A DNA stretch of 64,000 nucleotides, from the NCBI GenBank assembly GCA_947644305.1, contig CANRYS010000002.1:124001-188000 (forward strand), given 5' to 3'. This DNA is from an uncultured Roseburia sp. (GTDB taxonomy: Bacteria > Bacillota > Clostridia > Lachnospirales > Lachnospiraceae). The notes below the pieces were generated by a model, which saw nothing but the letters and a program-made list of their open reading frames with translations, was not told the origin of the DNA and searched no databases. Positions 41,068 to 51,600 of the stretch are shown piece after piece (the stretch's first letter is position 1; every line of letters starts with the position of its first letter). Made by a program: the position numbers and the translations under genes.

Positions 41068-43587
41068 ATGAATAATTTGAACAAGAAATCAAAAAGAGCA
41101 TTGAAATTAGTGTATTTAGTTTCGCTAGTATTAATACTTATCATTATGAATCAGAAACAAATTAAAGCTGCATCGAAATTTGTTCAGGTTTCGGCAGGGG
41201 CGCATTTTACAGCAGCATTAAGTCAGGATGGTACTGTATGGACATGGGGACAGAATCATTATGGCCAGTTGGGGGATGGAACAACGGATGACCGTTCAAC
41301 CCCATTTCAAGTATGTGGTTTAAGTGATGTTGTTGCCATTTCAGCTGGCTCATCTCATATGTTAGCATTAAAAAGTGACGGTACAGTATATGCATGGGGA
41401 AGTAACCAAAGTGGAGAACTTGGTGATGGAACAACGACGGATCATTACTTGCCTAAAAAAGTATCAAATACTGGAGGATTGGGAAAAGTCAAACAGATTT
41501 CTGCTGGGGATATGAATAATTTAGCATTAACAGAGGATGGCATGGTGTATTTCTGGGGGACGTTGAATAAAAATGGAAAAGTTGAAGAATCACTATCTCC
41601 AGTTAAAGTTGAAGGATTAAGCAATATTAGAGAAATTTCAGTGGGTGATAATTTTTTTATGGCACTTAAGGAAGATTCATCATTATGGACATGGGGAGAG
41701 AATTATTATGGTCAGTTGGGAGACGGGACGTATACTGACAAGTATACCCCTGTACGGGTTAAAGGATTATCTGGTGTGGTGAAGATTGCTGCGGGTAGAA
41801 GGAATTGTTTGGCATTAAAACTTGGCGGGAGTGTTTGGTATTGGGGCAGTGGTATATTTGGTGACGGTAAAACAACAAAAAGTAATGTTCCTGTACAAGT
41901 AATTTCGCAGGGAATTACTGGAATTGCAGTAGGTTACGATCATTGCTTTGCAAAATATAGTAATCAAGCTTTTTTTGCATGGGGTGAAAATGGGTATGGG
42001 CAGCTAGGAGATGGAACTACAAATGATAGAATTATGCCGGTTAAGGTTACCGATATATATTTTAAACAAATGGATGCGGGGTTATATCACAGTGTAGCAA
42101 TGAGTGATGATAAAATTCATACATGGGGATATAATAGATTTGGTCAATTGGGAAATGGAGAAGCATGGAATCAACGAGAAAGTCCGGTGACTATATCAAT
42201 ACCGGAACCGAATACTAGTTTTGATACTTCATACAAAATTTTAAAAGATGAATTGACAAAAGGTATTTTGGTACAAGCCAAAGAATACAGGTATTATAAA
42301 TTCACCCCGGCAAAAACGAATAACTATGTAATTGAATCGATCAGTAATATGGATACATATGGGTATGTATACGATTCCGCAGGAAATGTAATTGCATCGA
42401 ATGACGATGGAAATAGTAAAGGTGAAAGCGATAATAACAGAGATTTTTATATAAAACATAAATTGGTCGCAGGACAAACTTATTATATAGGTATCAGAGC
42501 ATACTCATCTACAGCAGTTGGTAATTATAATGTAAAGATCAGCTATTGGGATGATTATGGTAATACAGTTAACCAAGCATTTAATATTGGGAATAAAGAA
42601 AAAATAGATGGTGAAATCAATTTTGAGGGAGATGTTGATTTCTTTGCATTTATTCCTTCAGAAACCGGCACATATACCATTGAATCCGACAGTACATTAC
42701 ACTTGTATGGATATTTATACAATAATAAAGGTAATGAAATAGCTAAGAATGATGAAGGAAATGGTAAAGGATTAAGCACAAATGACCAAGATTTTTATAT
42801 TAAGTATAATTTGATAGCAGGGAATAAGTATTATATTAAAGTTAAAGCATATTCTCAAAACCTAACGGGTAAGTATATTTTAAGAGTTAGAAGGTATTAT
42901 CATGCTACAGTCAATAATTTTTATGATCAAGCTTTCAGCGTTAGGTATGGATCGATAGGAGATTGTGTAGAGAAATTAGATTATGTGAATAAATCTGCAA
43001 AAAGAGTGTTTAATTCTATAGTGAATTTAGATATAATTAATAATAAACCTGTACAAATAACTTCTGTCGCTGATAATTGTAAATTAAAAAGAGGCGTTGG
43101 AATTACAAAAGATACAATTAATCAAATATGTCCAGGTGGTGATGGCCATAATCCATTGTGTACAGGTAGGTATACTTCATACGAGAAATTTTATGATCAA
43201 AATCCAGGAAGTAATACTAAAACATCAATATTATGGATGGGAAATACACTGTATGAGAATGGAAAACAGGCAAATAGAAGTTTTTCCTGGTATAATGGAA
43301 TTTGTATGCAAAAACTTATTTCTTCTCAAGATTATTATGAGAGGGTAGCAGCAACTTTAGTACATGAGCTTGCTCATCAGTACGGGGCACCAGATCATTA
43401 TCATGAGTTAATAAATGGTGAATGTAGAGGTGGTTCCTTGTGCCACGAATGTAACCCTTCGACTGGACGACCTGAATATTGCATTATGAATACAACTTCA
43501 ATGGATATTTCAACACGTAATCCGGAAGAGTTGTTCTGCTCTGGCTGTTTACAGGATATAAGGAATCATTTGAAGAACCATCATTAA
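41068..43587 (+). CDS. Secreted RCC1-repeat protein with PPC domains and a metzincin-like protease domain
   Basis: The 839-residue protein has a signal peptide or anchor (LVYLVSLVLILIIMNQKQ), then about seven RCC1 blades (~30-370; for example TVWTWGQNHYGQLGDGTTDD), which form a beta-propeller. Two bacterial pre-peptidase C-terminal (PPC) domains follow at ~385-490 and ~500-600 (YYKFTPAKTNNYVIE, VDFFAFIPSETGTYTIE). The C-terminal ~230 residues contain HELAHQYGAPDHYH, a zinc site of H-E-x-x-H-x-x-G-x-x-D type, and CIMNTTSMD as a likely Met-turn, with six nearby Cys. ATG 41068 follows AGGAGG. The gene is much AT-richer than its GH115 neighbours, suggesting separate acquisition. The substrate is unknown. 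Confidence 0.8.
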   Translation: MNNLNKKSKRALKLVYLVSLVLILIIMNQKQIKAASKFVQVSAGAHFTAALSQDGTVWTWGQNHYGQLGDGTTDDRSTPFQVCGLSDVVAISAGSSHMLALKSDGTVYAWGSNQSGELGDGTTTDHYLPKKVSNTGGLGKVKQISAGDMNNLALTEDGMVYFWGTLNKNGKVEESLSPVKVEGLSNIREISVGDNFFMALKEDSSLWTWGENYYGQLGDGTYTDKYTPVRVKGLSGVVKIAAGRRNCLALKLGGSVWYWGSGIFGDGKTTKSNVPVQVISQGITGIAVGYDHCFAKYSNQAFFAWGENGYGQLGDGTTNDRIMPVKVTDIYFKQMDAGLYHSVAMSDDKIHTWGYNRFGQLGNGEAWNQRESPVTISIPEPNTSFDTSYKILKDELTKGILVQAKEYRYYKFTPAKTNNYVIESISNMDTYGYVYDSAGNVIASNDDGNSKGESDNNRDFYIKHKLVAGQTYYIGIRAYSSTAVGNYNVKISYWDDYGNTVNQAFNIGNKEKIDGEINFEGDVDFFAFIPSETGTYTIESDSTLHLYGYLYNNKGNEIAKNDEGNGKGLSTNDQDFYIKYNLIAGNKYYIKVKAYSQNLTGKYILRVRRYYHATVNNFYDQAFSVRYGSIGDCVEKLDYVNKSAKRVFNSIVNLDIINNKPVQITSVADNCKLKRGVGITKDTINQICPGGDGHNPLCTGRYTSYEKFYDQNPGSNTKTSILWMGNTLYENGKQANRSFSWYNGICMQKLISSQDYYERVAATLVHELAHQYGAPDHYHELINGECRGGSLCHECNPSTGRPEYCIMNTTSMDISTRNPEELFCSGCLQDIRNHLKNHH

Positions 43588-43631
43588 ACTATGTATCGTG
43601 TTTTCTAAAAAACAAAATTGGAGGAATGGAT

Positions 43632-44384
43632 ATGAAGAGAAGAATATTTATGCTGATTATGATAATGTTATTTTGTATTTCTGGATGTAATCAAAAGAAA
43701 TCTGAGACTGTAGGTACCCAATCAAATAATGAAGCAGTTGAGCCAAAAAATCTTTCACCGTCTGAAAATGCGTACAATCATTCAGCAGAATCGATAGATG
43801 GCTTTTTCGAATGGTGGAATGGACCTGAATCCAAAACAGTAAATAATGGTGCATTTAAGAGGCTGGTAGAATTATACAATGACATTGGTTATATATTATG
43901 TCCATCAGTTGAAGGTGAGAGGGTAAAAAACGTTTTTGTGGACTCTGGTGTCGATTATATAAATTTTGTTTTTTCTGAAATTGGCATACGAGTTTGTATA
44001 GAACCGCTTAATGCAGAAGAAAATAAAGATTTCGATTCAACAAATATTAAGAAGTTTATGGTAGAAAAATTTGATATGAAACTTAACCAGAAACAAGGAA
44101 TCAAGAATGAATTGTCACAAAATGAAGAAATTCAATTAGAACAAACACAAACAGGATATGAGTTTGATACGTGTTTATATACGGAAAAAAAAGTAAAAAT
44201 AGGTGGACAAGAAACAGAATGTATTTTAAAGACAAAAGAAAATCAAAAAGATAACACAGAACACATATTGACATTTATAAAGGATGGAATGCTCGTTAGA
44301 ATAATATATTATGATACGAAAGAAAAGAAGTTTGATGTTGAATTACTTAAAGCGGTATCCTTTAGTAAAAAAGAGCTTAAGTAG
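43632..44384 (+). CDS. Lipoprotein of unknown function
   Basis: The 250-residue product has a lipobox signal peptide (RRIFMLIMIMLFCISGC). The rest is a charged extracellular domain (FFEWWNGPESKTVNNGAFKR, then VEGERVKNVFVDSGVDYINF, then TECILKTKENQKDNTEHILT) that I do not recognise. It starts 44 bp after the RCC1/protease gene with the same AT-rich composition and its own GGAGG site 7 bp before ATG 43632, so the two probably form an operon and may work together at the surface. The ATG at 43626 is too close to the Shine-Dalgarno. Confidence 0.65.
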   Translation: MKRRIFMLIMIMLFCISGCNQKKSETVGTQSNNEAVEPKNLSPSENAYNHSAESIDGFFEWWNGPESKTVNNGAFKRLVELYNDIGYILCPSVEGERVKNVFVDSGVDYINFVFSEIGIRVCIEPLNAEENKDFDSTNIKKFMVEKFDMKLNQKQGIKNELSQNEEIQLEQTQTGYEFDTCLYTEKKVKIGGQETECILKTKENQKDNTEHILTFIKDGMLVRIIYYDTKEKKFDVELLKAVSFSKKELK

Positions 44385-44568
44385 TGTTTTATGCTACATA
44401 TGATTAAAGAAAAGTCGTCATGCGGTAGATCTATATTAATTACAGATATTATTCCAAAAGGTATTGAATTTATTTGCACAGTGTTCTGGGAAAGTGATGG
44501 AAGTAATATTCATTATATTCAAAGATCAAAATCTGTGCAAATAAATATACCTTTGTGTGGAAAGGTAG

Positions 44569-45441
44569 TTACTGTTCATTTTTTAACTGGGCAAGAAATT
44601 GTTCCGGGGAGCTGTTCTCTAATTTCTTAAATGCCCGATAAAAGGTGGAATAGTTAGAATAACCCACTTCTAGGTGGACCTTTGAGGGAGGGGTTCCCTC
44701 TTTGATCAGAAGTTTTGCCGTACTGATGCGTTTTAGCGTGATATATTCATGAACTGTCAGTTGCAACTGTTCTTTGAACAGCTTTGACAGCGTGAACTTA
44801 TTCAAGAAAAAGCGATTTGCCAGGAAATCCAGTGAAAGAGGTTCCTGATAATGATGATTGATATAAGTAAACACATCATCAATCGCAGGTGTGATATGCG
44901 TCATATCATGGGATTCTGTATCCATCTGGATATTTTTATTTAACAGTGTGATGATCTGAATGATCCGTGACCGGTTCAGCATTTCCTTTCCATAATAATC
45001 TGTTTTCTTACTCCGGAACAAGAGATACATCGCCTGATAGATCTGTTCAAAATCTTCTTTTGGTATATGAAATAAATAGCGTTTGTCCTGTGCCGCCTGC
45101 TGGATGGGAGGGAGAAGAGACTGTCCGTTGAAGTCGAAAGAGGACAAACATGGCTCAGTGATATACATATAAATACGCCGGTATTCAAATTTTGTATTGT
45201 CAGAGGCAGGAAGTAATTGGTGAATCGTATAGGGTGGGATCAGCATAATATCACCATATTTTACTTTATAGATCTGGTCTTCAATGGCAATCTTAACAAA
45301 ACCATTAAGAAAGATATAAACTTCATAATAGTTGTGAGTATGGGCAGGAATCCTTGGAAAATGATCCTGCGTTGTCTGTGTCGCCTCACAATAATAATCG
45401 ATCGCTGTCGGGTGTTCCGTTTCTCTGAAAATATATCTCAT
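44569..45441 (-). CDS. AraC family transcriptional regulator
   Basis: The 290-residue protein has an N-terminal cupin-like domain (FPRIPAHTHNYYEVYIFLNG, then YGDIMLIPPYTIHQL) and a C-terminal AraC DNA-binding domain (LSLDFLANRFFLNKFTLSKL, then PPSKVHLEVGYSNYSTFYRA and ENSSPEQFLAQ). It is transcribed away from the large secreted GH115 gene across a 208-bp AT-rich gap that contains a TATAAT (45573-45578) with no good -35 box, as expected for an activator-dependent promoter. It likely controls that gene. The 184 bp downstream (44385-44568) hold only an unconvincing frame. Confidence 0.88.
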   Translation of the reverse strand: MRYIFRETEHPTAIDYYCEATQTTQDHFPRIPAHTHNYYEVYIFLNGFVKIAIEDQIYKVKYGDIMLIPPYTIHQLLPASDNTKFEYRRIYMYITEPCLSSFDFNGQSLLPPIQQAAQDKRYLFHIPKEDFEQIYQAMYLLFRSKKTDYYGKEMLNRSRIIQIITLLNKNIQMDTESHDMTHITPAIDDVFTYINHHYQEPLSLDFLANRFFLNKFTLSKLFKEQLQLTVHEYITLKRISTAKLLIKEGTPPSKVHLEVGYSNYSTFYRAFKKLENSSPEQFLAQLKNEQ

Positions 45442-45649
45442 ACGAATTCCCCATTTCTAAATCCTTTGATTATATTGTTTATAACATATAGTTACCAAAA
45501 AAGCAAATAAAATATATGATATACGTAATCATTTCTTTTGAATTTGCAATGTTCTTTCTTAATCCATCCAAGTATAATAAATCTATCAAACAAATATGGA
45601 TAAAGGCGTATTTTGCCTGAAACAACAATGGAGAAAGGAGTGGGTATTT

Positions 45650-48600
45650 ATGCAGCAAAAATGGTGTAGTGGATTGACCCGATTTGTGGCTGTGGCATTG
45701 GTGGCAGCACTGTTTGTCACACCTTTTGGCGCCACAGATTTTGTGTCGGCAGCCGGAAAGAAAACAATAAAAACAATTCAGCTTACCAAACCAGCGCTTC
45801 AAACGCTGGCGTTGCAAAAGGGTGAGAAGTACAAGCTTAACTGGAAAGTGACACCGAAAAGTCTAAAGAAAAAGGTAAGTATTACCTCTGGGAAAAAATC
45901 GGTGGTCCGTGTCAGAAAAAGTGGGGTATTGAAGGCGAAAAAAGCTGGCAAGGCCACCATCACGATCCAGAGTAAGACGAAACCAAAAAAGACGGTAAAA
46001 TTAAAGGTGACCGTACATAAGAAACTTATGAAGGCAAAGAAAGTATCGTTGAATCAAAAGTCAGCCGTATTGGCGCCAGGAGGCAGATTGGCACTGAAAG
46101 CGACGATCTCACCGAAGAAAGCAACGGTGAAAAAAGTGACTTACAGCTCTTCGGAAAAGTTAGTAGCCACGGTCAGTCAAAAAGGAATCGTTACGGCAAA
46201 GAAAGAGGGAACGGCAAAGATTACAGCCTATGCCCAGGATGGCAGAGGAGCAAAAGCAGTATGTAATATAAAAGTACAAAAGAGATCTGCAGATGTAGAA
46301 CCAACCAGCGATCCGGGAACAGGAACACCTTCGGCGATACCTACCGGAGCACCCTCCATGGGAACAGAGACGCCGCCCGTGGGAACAGAAGATCCTTCGG
46401 TGACGCCAAGTGCAAAGCCTTCCTCGAGTCCGATTCAGGATCAGCCCTACATGGATAAATTTTTGTTGTCAAAGGAAAATCAGGCGGTGTCGGTGTATAT
46501 CGATGAAAGTGGCAGCGATTACGATGCCATGAGCCTTGTGGCAGAATCCTTTGCCGGGGATATGGCGCTGGTATCAGAGGAGGGAGCCTCTCCCAATATT
46601 CTGACGAAGCGGTCAGATCTAAAGGGGTCGGCTATTATAGTCGGGTCCATCGGCAATAACGATGTCATTGACTCGTTGATCGAGAAAAACAGGGTGGAAG
46701 TTTCAGATATAAAGGGAAAATGGGAAACCTATAAAATTCAAGTAATAGAGAACCCGACGAATGAAGTAGGAAAAGCCATCGTTGTCGTGGGGAGTGACAA
46801 GAGAGGTGCGATCTATGGTCTGTATCATATCTCCGAAATGATGGGTGTATCCCCATGGGTGTACTGGGGTGATGCCCTTCCCGAGACGAAAAAGGAGATT
46901 GTGCTGGAGGACAAAGATCTTACCACTACTTCAAAAGAACCATCGGTAAAATACCGTGGTATATTCCTGAACGATGAAGCGCCATCCCTGACTGGATGGG
47001 TAAAAGATAAGTTCGGTGATTATAATGAAGAGTTTTATAAGCATGTATATGAGCTGATCCTGCGCTGCAAAGGGAATTATCTCTGGCCGGCGATGTGGTC
47101 TAATTCATTTAGTGATGATGGCAAGGAAACTCCTATTGCCAACGCTGAACTGGCAGACCGGTATGGGATCGTAATGGGAACATCCCATCATGAGCCGCTG
47201 TGTCGTGCCGGTGTGGAATGGCAGAGAATATACAAGGATTATGGCTCCAGCAATGTGTGGGATTTCAACAAAAATGGAGAGGCGATCACAAAATTCTGGC
47301 AGGACGGAGTGAAGAGAAACAAAGCCTTTGAAAATGTATACACACTGGGTATGAGAGGGGAGGCAGATTCATCCCTCGGTGGAACCGTTGCGGAAAATAT
47401 ACAGCTTTTAAAGGACGTTATCACGACGCAGAAGAACATTTTGAAAGAGAATGCGCTGTCCGATGCGCCACAGGTGCTCACGGTATACAAAGAGGTTGAA
47501 GATTTCTGGCATGGAAATGAGGAGACAGAAGGATTAAAAAAATGGAATGCGCTGGATGATGTAACGATCATGCTGTGCGATGATAACTTTGGTAATATGC
47601 GCACCCTTCCGGTGACGGAAGAAGAAATCAATCGTAAGGGTGGCTGGGGTATGTATTACCATTTCGATTATCACGGTGGTCCTACCTCTTATGAGTGGGT
47701 GAATTCTGTCGAGCTCAACAAAGTGTGGGAGCAGATGACGATGGCGTATGAACATGGCATCGATGATATCTGGATCGTCAATGTCGGTGACCTCAAACCG
47801 ATGGAGATGAATATATCTTATTTCCTTGATATGGCATATGACTATGACACATGGGGAGCCGGCGGTCTGAATAAGACAGAGACCTATAGAAGACAGTGGG
47901 TAAAACAGCAGTTTGGCTCAGCGCTGAACGATGAGCAGATAGAAGATGTAGATTCTATCCTGAAAGACTATACATGGCTGAATGGCTCCTGCAAACCGGA
48001 GACATTAAACTCTGGAACCTATCATGTGACGAATTATAACGAGGCCATGGAGATGCTCGGAAGAATTGAAAGCATGATCCAGAAAGCAGATCAATATAAG
48101 GAAGTGATACCTGAGAAGCTGCAGGCAGCCTACTATGAGCTGGTGTATTTCCCGGCGGTGGCATCTGCTAATGTGGCAAAAATACAGATCTATGCCGGTC
48201 TGAATACATATTATTACGATCAGGGAAGCATGCTTGCCAATCTTTATGCTTCACTATTGGAGCAGGCGGTTCAGACGGATCAGGATCTGGAATATACCTA
48301 CAACTCGGATATGCCGGGAGTGGGCGACAAGTGGAAAAATATGATGAGCTCACCCCATGTCGGCTTTGTTACATGGAATTCTACCGGCTGGAGCTATCCT
48401 CAGGCGAAATGGCTTACGCCGCCGGAGACTCCTTTGATGCTGGTAAACCTTCAGAACCAGGAAAAAGCGGTTACAAAAGGGGAAGCCAGTCTGGATGATT
48501 TCACGAATATCAATCAGGAGTCCTATACTGTGACAATTTCCAACGGCGGCGGACAGGCCTTTGCCTATCAAGCGACGCCAAGTGATGACTGGATCCGTGT

Positions 48601-51600
48601 GTCCAAAACTTCCGGTCGCGTGACGATCCAAGATATGCTGGAGGTGTCGGTCGACTGGAGTAAGGTGACGGAGAACAAGAGCGGCAGGGTGACGTTAGAA
48701 GGAGCAGATGGAACCGTTACCCTTATAGTGAATGCGAAAGTATACGAACCATCAGCCCTGGAGGATAAAACCTATGTGTATGCGAATGGATACGCGTCGA
48801 TGCTTGCCGGGCAGTTTACGGGCAGCGGAACAGGCGTAGATGGGGCTGCGTGTAAGACCATTGAGGATTATGGAAAGATGGGAGAGGCCCTTCGGGCATT
48901 TCCGAGTACTTCTTCTTATGCAGGGAAACCAGGAGATGCCCCCTATGTAGAGTATAAAGTACAGGTTCCGGCAGAAGGGGATTACAAACTGACGGCATAT
49001 ACGGCGCCGTCGAATAACATCGACCGGAATGATGTCAGCATTCGGTATGGTTTATCCGTCAATGGAAGTGACATTTCTGTCGTAAATACCATTAACAGTT
49101 CCAATTTTTCACCGGGAGCTTACAGCGGCACATGGACCACCGACGTGAAGATGAATGGCCGCCGCACAGAATGTGATGTACACCTGACGAGTGGTGTTAA
49201 TACCATTCGGATTTATGCAGTGGATCCCACCTTTGTGCTGCAAAAACTGGTGGTTTCCGAAACCTCCGTTAAGACTTCACATTTTGGCCCTGGCGAGAGC
49301 TATTATGTGGGTAAGAAGGTCAGTGGAAAAACCGCGTTGACAAAACTTCCCTATGACTGTTTTGTTATACCGGGAGTGATGGATGCCGTTGCTTTCGAGG
49401 GAAGCAAGGAACCAGACCAGACTGTACTTCATGCAGAGGAAGGAAAGGAGTATGCTTATCCAGTCATTGTGACAGGCGAGAATACGTATCAGTTCAGCCT
49501 CAGTGCAAAATCAGAACAAGGTGCACAGGTAAAACTTTTGTGGAACGACAAAGTGATCGGCACACTGGAGATTGGCAAAGAAGATACGATCTACCGGATG
49601 GAAAGCGACATAGCGCTGACACCGGGACAGGGCGTTATCACCTTAAAATTAGAAAGCGGCAGTGCCGATATTGAATACATCAAGGCGAGGATCAAAGACA
49701 GCACGGGCAGCCAGGCAGCATTTCTGTCATCCTCTTCCGAGCAGTCCGGCCATGATGCGGTATTTGCCTACGATGGTGAAAACAAAACGACGTGGATGCC
49801 GGAGAATTCCGATGCAGAAAAATGGATTGTTCTGGATTTCGACAGTGAATACTACTTTGACCGTTTTGCCCTTGTTGGTACCGGGGTAACCGGTTATCAG
49901 GTACAGGTACAGGAAGGAGACAGCTGGAATACCGTCTATACCGGCACAGAGATCACAAAGGGAACCCAGATCTTTATTCAGGGAAAGAAAGCGATCAAGA
50001 GTCAGAAGCTGCGGTTTGTATTTGAGGGGACCGATATCGAGATTGCGGAGATTGATGTGAAGCCATATTTGAACTGGGCGATGGAAGACAATGTAACAGT
50101 AAGTGGTGAGAAGAATAGCGGCGGCAGTATTTCTGTGCCAGCCAGCGTGACGGATGGTGACCGTATCACAAAGGGAATGGAAGCCAGTGTGGGGTCGAGC
50201 TCGGATGCAAGCAGACATCTTGTAACAATGGAATTCGAGCAGCCAAGAACCATCGATACCGTTCGGGTTGTATCACTCCAAAGCAGTGAGGCAGCGAGTC
50301 CCGGAACGGGAACCATACCGGATCTTAGTATGACTTCGGATCGCGCCCAGTATTCTTACCGTGCTTCCTACTATGATGGTGATACATGGACAGAAATTGG
50401 TGCGACGGTTCGTCCAAACAGCGGAGATCCTAAGGTATTTAGTGAATTTACTTTGAGCAAACCAGTGCAGGCATATGCTGTCCGGCTGGAGATCTATACC
50501 TCAAACTGGATACGAATCAACGAATTTGAAGCAGTTCAGACGCAGAAATTCCAGGCAGTGGCTGCCGATACGGAAAAAGAATTTACAGAGGCAGCGACAC
50601 ACTTTGATGTGAACCTCAGCAAAGAATTGTCACTGGGAAGAATTGTTTTAGAAGGTGCCTACGACCCATCTCTTGCTTTTTCCTACTATGATAAAGATAA
50701 AACGGCTTATGAGAGAATCGATGCCAAAGACATGGATATCATCAAGACGGCAGATGGTTGTTACGCAATTCCGGCGAAAGAGATTGTTACCTCTGCACTG
50801 CGTATCACTTCGGAAAAGGAACTTGCGATTACGAATGTGGTTGTCTACGAGGCGGCAAAATGGCAGGAGGTATCTGAGGACTGCCAATGTGATCTGCAGA
50901 GTCCGGTTTTCAAAAGTGCAGATGATATTGTGATTCCTTATGGAAAGGACAGTGTAAAAATTGCTTTCGAATCAGAGGCCGCCCATGGCAACTGCCAGGC
51001 AGACGGTCATGAGAACGGTGTTGTCAGCTATCGTTACGCACTGACGGACAATTCCGATGGCATAGCGGAACTGGATGGAACCGGGATCCGGTTTAAAGGC
51101 AATGGAACCGCCACGCTCCGTATACGGGCAGAATTAAATGGATATGTCCGTTATGGCATGAAGACCTTCACTGTGACAAAAGCAACGGAAGTATCCGATA
51201 CCTACAAAAATTATGCAGCTGCTACCAATGGTGGAGAAGGTGTTGTTCCGACCGGCGGCGAAGGACCAGCGTCCCGGCTGATTGATGGAGATAAGCATTC
51301 CAATGATGGCAGATGGCGCATACAGGCTTCTACCGCCTATGCCGAAGTGTATTTTGACGGTTTGAAAGACATTGACAAAGTATATTTTTATTCGCAGCAG
51401 AGTGGTACTCCCGTGGAGGAGATTACCGACGATATGACCTCCACACTGGCCCAGAAAGATCTGACCTTCTCCTATCTGAAGGATGGTAAATGGGTTACGT
51501 TTGAAGGTGGAACAATTACTGGAAATGACAAAGTAAAGTGTGGTATCGAGTTGACGGATTCGGTAAGAACACCAGCCATCCGTGTAGATGTAAACAGTGC

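Noticed and set aside
44391-44630. A 79-codon plus-strand frame before the second AraC gene
   Set aside because: It has no good Shine-Dalgarno and overlaps the 3' end of the AraC gene on the other strand. It could be a decayed tail of the AT-rich insert, but I cannot support a gene.
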